Shown: positions 17,322 to 25,993 of the stretch, one piece after another
Layout: each line of letters starts with the position of its first letter
How positions within the stretch are numbered: the first letter of the stretch is position 1
Origin: a bacterium
GTDB lineage: Bacteria > CAYTYR01 > UBA6262
Direction: 5' to 3'
Length of the DNA: 46,291 bases
Assembly (NCBI GenBank): GCA_028712365.1
Contig: JAQTQE010000012.1
Span: forward strand, 1 to 46,291
The notes under the pieces: generated by a model
Database searches by the model: none
Told to the model about the DNA's origin: nothing
Seen by the model: only the letters and a program-made list of their open reading frames with translations
Program-made: the position numbers and the translations under genes

Positions 17322-19018
17322 AAGGTGATAAGAAAAAGTTGGGCGAAATTCTTGTTGATGCTGGCTTAGTCAGCAAGCAACAGATAGATGAAGCCTTACG
17401 GGTACAAAGAGAAACCGGTGAGCGACTGGGTAAGGTATTGGTGCGTCTGAATCTGCTTAATGAAGAAGCGCTGATAAGCTTTTTGGGAGAACAACTCGGG
17501 ATCCCTCATGTGGACCTTAAGGATTATCTGGTGGATCCAGATACTATTAGCCTGGTCCCGGAATTCGTAGCCAGGAAGCACCAACTTGTTCCTTTGTTTA
17601 AGATCGGTGATACCTTAACCGTAGCGATGGTGGATCCGCTGAACGTCTTTGCCATTGATGAAGTAAGCCTGAAGGCTGGTTGTACTGTAGAACCGGCATT
17701 AGCGACTGAAAGCGATATTAAGCGGGCTATTGACCAGTATTATGGCGTAACCGGGACTATGGATGAGGTAATCAAGAAGATAGAAGAAGAACAAGGCGAA
17801 CTGCTAGGTACCGGTGAGCATGATATTGAAAATAAAAAACTGGCCGAACTGGCTGAAGAAGCTCCGGTCATAAAACTCGTAAATTTACTCATTTTAAATG
17901 CCATTCGTGACGGGGCCAGTGATATTCACGTGGAACCGGAAGAAAATATGCTGCGTATACGTTACCGGATCGATGGGGTAATGCAGGAAGTTCCGGCACC
18001 ACCAAAAAATTTGCAAGCCGCGGTTATTTCCCGTCTCAAGATCATGAGTGAAATGGATATAGCTGAGAAAAGAGTACCACAGGATGGCCGTTTCAGGATC
18101 AAAGTTGAAAATCGCCAGGTAGATATGCGCGTATCCACTTTGCCTACTATTCACGGTGAAAACGTGGTCATGAGAATACTGGATGTTTCTAAAGCGCTTT
18201 TAGGCTTGGAACAGCTGGGATTTGCTCCTGATGTGTTGGAAGAGTTTACTAATACTATCCATAAGTCATATGGGATCGTCTTGGTCACCGGCCCGACAGG
18301 CAGTGGTAAGACCACTACGCTTTATAGCTCTTTGAACGTTATCAATACGGTGGATAAAAATATTATTACTGTAGAAGATCCGGTAGAATACCGGCTCAAG
18401 CTGATCCGTCAAGCCCAAGTCAATGTCAAAGCCGGGCTTACCTTTGCTTCCGGCTTGCGGGCGATTTTAAGGCAAGACCCTGATATTGTGATGGTGGGTG
18501 AAATCAGAGATGTGGAAACAGCGGAAATTGCCATTCAGGCTGCTTTAACCGGTCATTTAGTGTTTAGCACCCTGCATACGAATAACGCGCCTGGAGCCGC
18601 GACCAGATTAGTAGATATGGGCGTTGAGCCATTTCTGGTTTCTTCGTCTATCTTGGCGATCATTGGCCAGCGCCTGGTTCGTAAGATCTGCCCTAATTGT
18701 AAAGAAGAATACCAGCCGCCGGAAGCTTTACTGGTACAGGCTGGATTGGACCCGAAGCAAAAAGACCTGAAAGTATATCATGGCAAAGGTTGTAAGACCT
18801 GTTTAAATACCGGATATAAAGGACGGATATGTATATTTGAGTTGTTGTTGCCTAATGATAAGATCAGGAGTTTGATCGTGCAAAAAACATCCATGGATGT
18901 GATCAGGAAAGAGGCAGTGCTCGCGGGGATGAAAACAATGCGTGATGACGGACTGCTAAAAGTCAGACAAGGGATCACTACTGTTGAAGAAGTGATCAGG
19001 GCGACGCAAGAAGATTAA
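17318..19018 (+). CDS. pilB: Type IV pilus assembly ATPase PilB (GspE family) with MshEN N-terminus
   Basis: LGEILVDAGLVSKQQIDEALRVQ; GPTGSGKTTTLYSSL; CPNC...CKTC zinc site. Confidence 0.94.
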   Translation: MKGDKKKLGEILVDAGLVSKQQIDEALRVQRETGERLGKVLVRLNLLNEEALISFLGEQLGIPHVDLKDYLVDPDTISLVPEFVARKHQLVPLFKIGDTLTVAMVDPLNVFAIDEVSLKAGCTVEPALATESDIKRAIDQYYGVTGTMDEVIKKIEEEQGELLGTGEHDIENKKLAELAEEAPVIKLVNLLILNAIRDGASDIHVEPEENMLRIRYRIDGVMQEVPAPPKNLQAAVISRLKIMSEMDIAEKRVPQDGRFRIKVENRQVDMRVSTLPTIHGENVVMRILDVSKALLGLEQLGFAPDVLEEFTNTIHKSYGIVLVTGPTGSGKTTTLYSSLNVINTVDKNIITVEDPVEYRLKLIRQAQVNVKAGLTFASGLRAILRQDPDIVMVGEIRDVETAEIAIQAALTGHLVFSTLHTNNAPGAATRLVDMGVEPFLVSSSILAIIGQRLVRKICPNCKEEYQPPEALLVQAGLDPKQKDLKVYHGKGCKTCLNTGYKGRICIFELLLPNDKIRSLIVQKTSMDVIRKEAVLAGMKTMRDDGLLKVRQGITTVEEVIRATQED

Positions 19019-19058
19019 GAATAAATTCGAATCTCTAAATCCGAAATTCTCCCCTGCT

Positions 19059-19080
19059 GATTTGTCTTACGGGACAAATC
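19059..19080. repeat. Intergenic hairpin GATTTGTC-TTACGG-GACAAATC
   Basis: Perfect 8 bp inverted repeat; the first 12 nt recur at 25964-25975. Confidence 0.5.
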
Positions 19081-19136
19081 CAAAACGGCAGTGTTTAGTA
19101 TTTCGATATTAGAATTTTGTGCTTGTAGGAGACAAT

Positions 19137-20345
19137 GTGCCGGTATTTGTTTATAAAGCCAGAGATGAACTAGGCAAACAGATCAAAGGGGTTATGGAAG
19201 CCAAGAATCGGGAGGCTTTGGCTACTAAACTTGGCAGTATCGGTTATTTTGTGACTGATATTACCGAACAGAAAGCAGCATTAAAACTCAGTTTTGGTGA
19301 ACGCTTTACTAAAGTTAAAACCGAAGACCTGATCCTCTTCAATGTGCAGTTAGCGAATATGATCGCCGCCGGTTTGTCATTATTGACCAGTTTGCGCACC
19401 CTTACTAAACAGGTGGAGAACCACAAGTTCCGGGAAGTGATCCAGGATGTCTATCGCAATATTGAGGCCGGCGGTACTTTTTCTGATTCTCTGGCTAAAC
19501 ATCCGAAGGTTTTTACACCATTAATGATCCATATGATCCATGCCGGCGAGGTTAGCGGCACCTTGGATAATGTTTTGAATCGTTTGGCTATCTTTGCTGA
19601 ACACCAGGCTGACCTGGAAGAAAGAATTAAAGGGGCTATGGTCTATCCGGTCATCCTGGTTATCGTAGGCTTTAGCGTGATCATGTTTTTGTCTATTTTT
19701 CTTATTCCAATGTTCGTTGATGTTTTTCTTAAAGCCGGGGTTACTTTGCCTCTGCCGACAAAAGTAGTATTTATTTTCAGCCAGATCGTTAAAAAATTCT
19801 GGTATGTGATCATTATCAGCGGCTTCGCGATCGCGGCGGGTCTCAAATATTACTTCGCTACTCCCGGGGGCACACTGGTCTTTGACAAATACCTATTAAA
19901 ACTTCCGGTTATTGGCTTGCTGGCCAGGAAACTGGCCATTGCCAGGTTTGCCCGTACTTTAGGGACATTAACAGCCAGCGGCGTGCCTATCCTGGAGAGC
20001 CTGGAAATAGTAGAAAAAGTAGTAGGCAATGAGATCATCTCCCGGGTGATCAAGCGGGTCAGGGAAGGGGTCAGTGAAGGCAGTAAGATCGCCGAGCCCC
20101 TGCGTATCAGCGAAGAGTTTCCTCCTGATACCATCCAGATGATCGCGGTAGGGGAAGAATCAGGAAGCTTGGACACAATGCTGACCAAGGTCGCTGATTT
20201 TTACGATACCAGCGTAAACTATAGTGTGAAAAAGCTGACCACCATGATCGAACCTTTATTCTTGATCCTGGTTGGATCAGCTGTGGGATTCCTGCTGGCC
20301 AGCGTATTCTTGCCTATGTTTGAGATGATGAAAGTGGTTAAATAA
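19137..20345 (+). CDS. pilC: Type IV pilus inner-membrane protein PilC (GspF family)
   Basis: VYKARDELGKQIKG, HPKVFTPLMIHMIHAGEVSGTLD, MIAVGEESGSLDTML; GTG start at 19137 with SD GTAGGAG preferred over the track start at 19119. Confidence 0.92.
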   Translation: MPVFVYKARDELGKQIKGVMEAKNREALATKLGSIGYFVTDITEQKAALKLSFGERFTKVKTEDLILFNVQLANMIAAGLSLLTSLRTLTKQVENHKFREVIQDVYRNIEAGGTFSDSLAKHPKVFTPLMIHMIHAGEVSGTLDNVLNRLAIFAEHQADLEERIKGAMVYPVILVIVGFSVIMFLSIFLIPMFVDVFLKAGVTLPLPTKVVFIFSQIVKKFWYVIIISGFAIAAGLKYYFATPGGTLVFDKYLLKLPVIGLLARKLAIARFARTLGTLTASGVPILESLEIVEKVVGNEIISRVIKRVREGVSEGSKIAEPLRISEEFPPDTIQMIAVGEESGSLDTMLTKVADFYDTSVNYSVKKLTTMIEPLFLILVGSAVGFLLASVFLPMFEMMKVVK

Positions 20346-20349
20346 GTCC

Positions 20350-20378
20350 TTGAATAATAGATGTGGAAGTGGTATATT
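20350..20378 (+). promoter_or_regulatory. Promoter TTGAAT-N17-TATATT for major pilin
   Basis: Spacing 17; GTGGTATATTT shared with the promoter at 180; followed by AAAGGAGGTG SD. Confidence 0.6.
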
Positions 20379-20402
20379 TTATAGAGAAAGGAGGTGAATT
20401 AA

Positions 20403-20954
20403 ATGATGAATGTTTTTAAAAGCAAAAAAGGTTTTACCCTGATCGAACTTCTGATCGTCATGGCTATTATCGCTATTCTGATTGGTATTAGCCTGCCGCG
20501 GTTCAGAGGGATGCAAGATGAGGGGCAAAAATCTAAAGTAAGGTCAAACTTGGCTACCTTGAGAACTGCTGTGGAGGCCTATGCTGCTTCACCTCGTTCT
20601 AATGGTAGAACCAAATATCCTGATAACTCAGCTGTCAATGCGCAAGCCGCTTGGACTGCTCCTTATGCGATTGGTACAGGTTGGCAAGCGACGCATTTGT
20701 TGGAGAGCTCAACTGATGCGAGAAAGACAACGGGGCCGCCAATGCTTTCAGCGGAACTGACTGATCCGTTCTCGCCAGCAGCCGGGAATCAGGAATATCG
20801 CTATTATGTTAATGCTACCGGGTATTATGTTATTTGGTCGCTTGGGACAGGTCGTGTTAATCAAGTACCAACAGTGACCGCTGCCGGAGCAGTAACCTTC
20901 CCTGCGGGATCAACAGCTATTTTTGTGTCCAATGGTAATCCGCAGAGCAATTAG
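20403..20954 (+). CDS. Type IV major pilin / GspG-like pilin
   Basis: KKGFTLIELLIVMAIIAILIGISLPRFRGM; strong SD. Confidence 0.9.
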   Translation: MMNVFKSKKGFTLIELLIVMAIIAILIGISLPRFRGMQDEGQKSKVRSNLATLRTAVEAYAASPRSNGRTKYPDNSAVNAQAAWTAPYAIGTGWQATHLLESSTDARKTTGPPMLSAELTDPFSPAAGNQEYRYYVNATGYYVIWSLGTGRVNQVPTVTAAGAVTFPAGSTAIFVSNGNPQSN

Positions 20955-20991
20955 TTTTTAAATAAAGTAATTATTTTGGATTGGGTGCATA

Positions 20992-21034
20992 AGGTGGCTA
21001 CTTAAGTTTTTAATAAAACCTCAAGTAGCCACCT
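20992..21034 (+). other. Long intercistronic hairpin (12 bp perfect stem)
   Basis: AGGTGGCTACTT (20992-21003) and AAGTAGCCACCT (21023-21034), with a possible inner GTTTT/AAAAC stem. Confidence 0.75.
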
Positions 21035-21054
21035 ATGCCTATTGATAGGTAAAA

Positions 21055-21432
21055 ATGAGCAACCATAACCAAGGTTTTACAATTATGGAAATAATTTTTG
21101 CTTTTGCTCTTTTAGCTGTTGGTCTAGTTGAAGGAGCAATACTTTTAAGCAAGGGTGGATTTAATAACTCCATAACCGGCAAAAATGTGGTAGCCCTGAC
21201 TTTGGCGAAAGAAAGAATTGAAAACATCAAGAACATGCCTTATGCCGGCGTAGCCTCTGCCGCTGGCGTTTTTCCCGTTCCTTATGATAGTTATTTTTAT
21301 CAGGTTATTGTCACGGCATTGCCGGGTCCTTCTGCGGAGACAAAAGATGTCTATGTAGTTGTATCCTCTAGTACCGCCCAACAGGGGGTTGGTACATCAG
21401 TAAATTTGGAAACTTTCATTGCTAATTACTAA
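21055..21432 (+). CDS. Type IV prepilin (PilV-like)
   Basis: NQGFTIMEIIFAFALLAVGLVEG; LTLAKERIENIKNMPYAGV. Confidence 0.85.
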   Translation: MSNHNQGFTIMEIIFAFALLAVGLVEGAILLSKGGFNNSITGKNVVALTLAKERIENIKNMPYAGVASAAGVFPVPYDSYFYQVIVTALPGPSAETKDVYVVVSSSTAQQGVGTSVNLETFIANY

Positions 21433-21472
21433 CTTTTTATCATATATTAGGCAATACTTTTAGAGGTGGAAT

Positions 21473-22030
21473 ATTATCCTCAACCGGAAGGGCATCACTG
21501 TTATAGAATTATTAATATCTATTGCGCTCCTGTCGATTCTTTTAGTAATAACCGTATCTTTTTACCCTTTAGCTATAAAAACATGGACTAGCGGTAAAGA
21601 TAATTATCAATTAAGAAGTGAATTGTCCCAGGCTAGGGATCTGATGAGTAATTACTTATTGAAAGCAAGTACTTTCACTATTATAAATTCAGGGATAATT
21701 ACTTTCAGTGCCAATGTAGACCAGACAAGTCCAGCAGCGGAATCCTGTATGTTCTATCTTTATAACTCAAATGACTCTGTCTGGCCGGCGACTTATTCTC
21801 GCGCTTCGTATGAACTACGTTTCATGACCTATACAGGGCTCCCATCTTTTGGCCAAGGACGTTCAATTCTAGGCGATACCACTACTAATCTAGCTTATCC
21901 ACATGGTTTGTTGCGGCCTCCGTCTACATATTTTTCCAGCAGTGGCAGTTTGATAACTATTTCCTTAAGTGAGACTAAAAATAAGGAAAACATGAATATA
22001 ATTTTTAATGTGCATCCACGGAACCTATGA
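21473..22030 (+). CDS. Type IV prepilin (PilW-like), non-canonical start (ATT 21473 or ATC 21476)
   Basis: Manual translation upstream of the track ORF gives ILNRKGITVIELLISIALLSILLVITVSFYPLAIKTWTSGKDNYQLRSELSQ. In-frame TAG at 21461; no NTG start between it and the motif; SD AGAGGTGG. Confidence 0.75.
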   Translation: MILNRKGITVIELLISIALLSILLVITVSFYPLAIKTWTSGKDNYQLRSELSQARDLMSNYLLKASTFTIINSGIITFSANVDQTSPAAESCMFYLYNSNDSVWPATYSRASYELRFMTYTGLPSFGQGRSILGDTTTNLAYPHGLLRPPSTYFSSSGSLITISLSETKNKENMNIIFNVHPRNL

Positions 22031-22031
22031 C

Positions 22032-23018
22032 ATGCTAAAAAAACATAATAACAATCAGGGATTTGCTCTGCTTTTTGTCTTTTTTTTCGTTATTTTAGTA
22101 GCTGGTATAGTAGTAGCCTTTCTGGAATTGACTTCTCAAAGTACTTCTGATTTTAGTACCAATCAAACAGAAGAACAAGCTTTTTACGCGGCTGAAGCAG
22201 CCCAGGCCAGGGCTGTTCAATATTTACAAAATGACTGGTCAGGAATATGGAATACTATTTTGCCTGTTTCCGGGGATTTGATCACCTGGTACAATCCCCA
22301 GTATAATACCTTTGTTTTTGGTCCAATTACGGAAGCTTTGTACACAAAGAATTCAATAAACTATGATTTTATTGTAGATATTTGGAATCTGGCTTATAGA
22401 GGAAATCCAGCGCCTTTTGGCGTGACGACAGCTACAGTTAGTAGTACCCAAGCGGCTAATGCCGCAGAGAGAGCTATTAATGGCCAGGTCGGTAATGGGC
22501 AATTTTGGCGTTCGGCGCCACCTTGGTCAGCGCAATCGATCCGCATAAATTTTCCGGCTGGATCTAATTATACGATAGGTATTTGTAGGTTCAGGTCTTT
22601 GCAAGGCGGTGGTAACCAGGTTCCCATGAATTATAGCTGGACCATTACGCCAGCTGCCGGTCTTCCCACAGTAATTAATGTTAATGGGAATGCAGCTGCG
22701 GAAAAGTATGATTTTTTCACTCCAGTAGCTAATGTAGTTTCAGTGCAATTGGATATCACCGCGATAACCGGAGGCGCTAGTGTCCGTATCGATGAAATAG
22801 AGATCCCCTGGATTCGCATCCGCTCCTGTTGCCGAAACAAAAGCAGATTCGGGTCAAGTTATTCGGGAAGATATATTCGCAACTGCGTGCTAACTAATAG
22901 TCGCACTGTTCCGGTAACAATAACAAAAATAACTCCTAGTGCTTTGTCCGGTACTAATATTACTTCCATTTGGGATGAGATCAGTTATAATTCTTACCGT
23001 ACAACCAGCACATTTTAG
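22032..23018 (+). CDS. PilX-like pilus protein with discoidin (F5/8 C)-like domain; possible frame disturbance near 22812-22893
   Basis: NQGFALLFVFFFVILVAGIVVAFLEL...EEQAFYAAEAAQARAVQYL; VSSTQAANAAERAINGQVGNGQFWRSAPPW...IRINFPAGSNYTIGICRFR. Confidence 0.65.
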   Translation: MLKKHNNNQGFALLFVFFFVILVAGIVVAFLELTSQSTSDFSTNQTEEQAFYAAEAAQARAVQYLQNDWSGIWNTILPVSGDLITWYNPQYNTFVFGPITEALYTKNSINYDFIVDIWNLAYRGNPAPFGVTTATVSSTQAANAAERAINGQVGNGQFWRSAPPWSAQSIRINFPAGSNYTIGICRFRSLQGGGNQVPMNYSWTITPAAGLPTVINVNGNAAAEKYDFFTPVANVVSVQLDITAITGGASVRIDEIEIPWIRIRSCCRNKSRFGSSYSGRYIRNCVLTNSRTVPVTITKITPSALSGTNITSIWDEISYNSYRTTSTF

Positions 23019-23030
23019 AGGAAAATAGGC

Positions 23031-24791
23031 ATGAAACTTATCCGTAATATACAACCTTTATTAGGCCTGGATATCGGGACTACTTCAATTAAAGCAGTGG
23101 TGCTGAAAGAAAGCGTCAGCAGCGTAGCTGTTATAGATTATCGTATCGAAGAGTTTCCTTTAAGCACGGAGAAGAAAGAAAATGTACCTTTAGAAATAGT
23201 GCTTGAGGGTTTACGGAAGTGTCTGGAAGGCATTAATTTTAAGAAAATGAAAATTGTAACTGTAGTGTCGGGCCAGCGGGTATCGGTAAGAAAAGTGCTT
23301 ATTCCCCATATGCCCAAGGAAGAACTGCTGGAAGCTATTAAATGGGAGGCTAAGGAACACATACCGTTCCCTGTTGAAAATGCGGCGTTAGATTATCACA
23401 TAATTGGCGAAGTGACTGACAAAGGCGCTAAAAAAATTGAATTATTAGTAGTAGCTGTAGAAAAATTCGTTATCGACCAGCATTTATCTCTATTACAGAA
23501 CGTCCAAATCAGACCTGCTTCAGTCACTGTCACCCCGTTTGCTTTGGCTGAAGTTTTACGAAAAAGCGATTATCTTAAAACTGATGAAGCCTTGGCCGTA
23601 GTCAGGTCCGGAGCTGACACAACCGCGATCAATATTTTTAGCGGGGAAAACCTGGTTTTCAACCGCGAGATCCCACTTGGCGGAAATAGCTTAACCAGGG
23701 CTATGGTCGGGACTTTGATTTCAGATTCAGGTCAGGTGGACCTGGATATTAACCAGGCAGAGATATTAAAAAAAGATTGGGGTATTCCTGATGAAAAAAA
23801 TCCCCAACAGCTGACGCCAGAGATAAGCAGTCTCCAAATTGCTCCTTTGATGCGGCCAATATTGGAACGGTTGGCTAATGAGATCAGGCGCTCGCTGGAC
23901 TATTATCGTGAGGAATCAAGAGGCAAACGGGTATCTAAAGTAGTCCTGCTGGGAGGCAACGCGGAATTAAAAGGTCTGCAGGAATTTCTAAATAGCGCTT
24001 TAGGTTTAACCGTGGAAATTTGTCATCCCCTTAGAAATCTTGAGCTGGAAATGCCGGAAGAACGTAAAAAGGAACTTGACCAGCTCAGCCCGCGCCTGGC
24101 GATCGCCATGGGCGCCAGTCTGCAAGGGACTAAAGGGATTAACCTGTTACCGCAAGAAATAAAGGAACAAGCGACTAAGACAGCCCGCAGCGCTATGGCT
24201 GCGGTGATCGGTTTTTTAATTGTTTTTATTTTCAGCATGGTTTATGCTTCATTACATATGACTTTACGGACATATGAAAAGGTCATTGAAAGCAATCAGA
24301 CTGCCTTGAACGACCTGAAACAACAAGTCGCCAGGGCTTATGAACTGCAGCAACTTAAAGAAAAGATGACTACTCGGCGTAATTTGATAAATTTGCTTAT
24401 GATGGGAAATCCAAGATGGGTAGAGCTGCTGAAGGCTTTGAGCAACCTTACCCCGCGGCGGATCATCCTGGAAGAAGTGGTTTTCCAAAAAGAAGTAGAA
24501 GAGGCCAATAATGCTCCTGTCCCAGTCCAGCCTGGTGAAGGCGGAGTTACACCGGCAGAACCGGTCAAAGAGCCTTTCCCGATACTGAACATTAAAGGCA
24601 TGGTAATGCTGGGCGGTGAGAGACCGGAAGCTGTATTGGCGCAATTTATGCAGGCTTTGGAAAAATCAAGTTATTTTATGGAAACCGATCTTTATTCCCT
24701 GACTAAGGGACAGGAAAGCGAAGGGCAAAGAATTAATTTTATTAATTTTGAAATACAATGCAAATTGAGGGATTACCGGGTCGGGGAATAA
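23031..24791 (+). CDS. Fused PilM-PilN type IV pilus assembly protein
   Basis: PilM actin-like part LLGLDIGTTSIKAVVLKE...VVLLGGNAELKGLQEFL, continuing into PilN-type GINLLPQEIKEQ-TM-coiled coil-ferredoxin-like region. Confidence 0.9.
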   Translation: MKLIRNIQPLLGLDIGTTSIKAVVLKESVSSVAVIDYRIEEFPLSTEKKENVPLEIVLEGLRKCLEGINFKKMKIVTVVSGQRVSVRKVLIPHMPKEELLEAIKWEAKEHIPFPVENAALDYHIIGEVTDKGAKKIELLVVAVEKFVIDQHLSLLQNVQIRPASVTVTPFALAEVLRKSDYLKTDEALAVVRSGADTTAINIFSGENLVFNREIPLGGNSLTRAMVGTLISDSGQVDLDINQAEILKKDWGIPDEKNPQQLTPEISSLQIAPLMRPILERLANEIRRSLDYYREESRGKRVSKVVLLGGNAELKGLQEFLNSALGLTVEICHPLRNLELEMPEERKKELDQLSPRLAIAMGASLQGTKGINLLPQEIKEQATKTARSAMAAVIGFLIVFIFSMVYASLHMTLRTYEKVIESNQTALNDLKQQVARAYELQQLKEKMTTRRNLINLLMMGNPRWVELLKALSNLTPRRIILEEVVFQKEVEEANNAPVPVQPGEGGVTPAEPVKEPFPILNIKGMVMLGGERPEAVLAQFMQALEKSSYFMETDLYSLTKGQESEGQRINFINFEIQCKLRDYRVGE

Positions 24792-24813
24792 TTGATCAAA
24801 GAGGACAATAATA

Positions 24814-25377
24814 GTGAAAAAACTCGGCAATAAAGAAAAAGCGATGTTAAAATATTTTGGTATCTTTGCGCTGATCGCCTTAGGTTTCCAATATACTTTG
24901 ATCCAGCCGACCAGGAGTAAAATCGCTCAAAAAAAAGAGGAAGTGCAAAAAATAAATGATGAAATTCAACGGGCTTATGAATTCCTAAGAGATTTAAACA
25001 AGATTCGTGAAGAAGCGGACAAGATGGAAGAGCTATGGCAAATTTTTAAAAATAAATTGCCGGATTCAAAACAGATCCCTATTTTACTCAATGCTTTGGC
25101 TAATGTTGCCAACAAGGCCAATATAAATTATGTTTCGATCAATACTAAACCAGTGGAAATGGGTGAACAGCAAGGGAGTTTAACTTATAATCGCCTGCCG
25201 ATAGAGATCACTCTACGCTGCCGCTACCGTAATTTAGGCGAATACCTGGCAAATTTGCGGGATATGCCCCGCCTGGTAAAAGTGGAAAGCTTAAAAATAA
25301 CTCGCAATAAGGATATTTTGCCTAATGTGGATGTGATGATCAGCGTTTATACATATGTATTAACTAATGAGGGATAG
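24814..25377 (+). CDS. pilO: Type IV pilus assembly protein PilO
   Basis: GTG start; one TM; coiled coil; LPDSKQIPILLNALANVANKANI; position after PilN. Confidence 0.88.
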   Translation: MKKLGNKEKAMLKYFGIFALIALGFQYTLIQPTRSKIAQKKEEVQKINDEIQRAYEFLRDLNKIREEADKMEELWQIFKNKLPDSKQIPILLNALANVANKANINYVSINTKPVEMGEQQGSLTYNRLPIEITLRCRYRNLGEYLANLRDMPRLVKVESLKITRNKDILPNVDVMISVYTYVLTNEG

Positions 25378-25378
25378 T

Positions 25379-25915
25379 ATGGCTTCGCCAACCGCTGGAG
25401 GGTCTCCTCCGGATAAGAAAAAAATGTTTCTTTTGCTTGGCTTGGGATTGGCTATCATTTTTGTTTACAAATCTGTAGTCCTTTCTCCGCCGGCACCGCC
25501 TCCTGATGCCCAGCCCATAGATACAGGAACGGATGCTGGCGTAGCAATACCCCCGGCGGAAGAAAACGCCCCGCTCATAACCGAGGAATCTTTACCCAAA
25601 GAAAAGATCGAAACAGCGGGGCAATTCTGGGGACGCGATCCTTTTATCGGGGACACAGGCGGTGAAGAACAAAGACCGGGAACTTCTGCTGTCATACCCA
25701 AGCCTGCGGTGAGCGAGGAATCAGCGCTGGTTCTTTCCGGTATAGCCTGGAGTAAAAATAAAGCCGTAGCCATTATTAATGGCCAGGTAGTGCGTGAAGG
25801 TGACCTGCTGCCGGTCAAAGGTAAAAAGATCTATAAAGTGATCACCATCTTAAAAAACCGGGTGATCATGCAAGACCAAGATAAAACTATAACATTGCGG
25901 GTAAGGGGAGGATGA
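25379..25915 (+). CDS. PilP/GspC-like pilus assembly protein
   Basis: TM plus Pro/Ala linker; FWGRDPFIG...LVLSGIAWSKNKAVAIINGQVVREGDLLPVKGKKIYKV HR-like fold; between pilO and secretin (track start 25367 also possible). Confidence 0.8.
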   Translation: MASPTAGGSPPDKKKMFLLLGLGLAIIFVYKSVVLSPPAPPPDAQPIDTGTDAGVAIPPAEENAPLITEESLPKEKIETAGQFWGRDPFIGDTGGEEQRPGTSAVIPKPAVSEESALVLSGIAWSKNKAVAIINGQVVREGDLLPVKGKKIYKVITILKNRVIMQDQDKTITLRVRGG

Positions 25916-25993
25916 AGAAGAGCAAATGCTAAATCCTAAAACAATTTAGAAATTAGATATTCGGATTTGTCTTACCAGAGGGGGTATGGCTCA

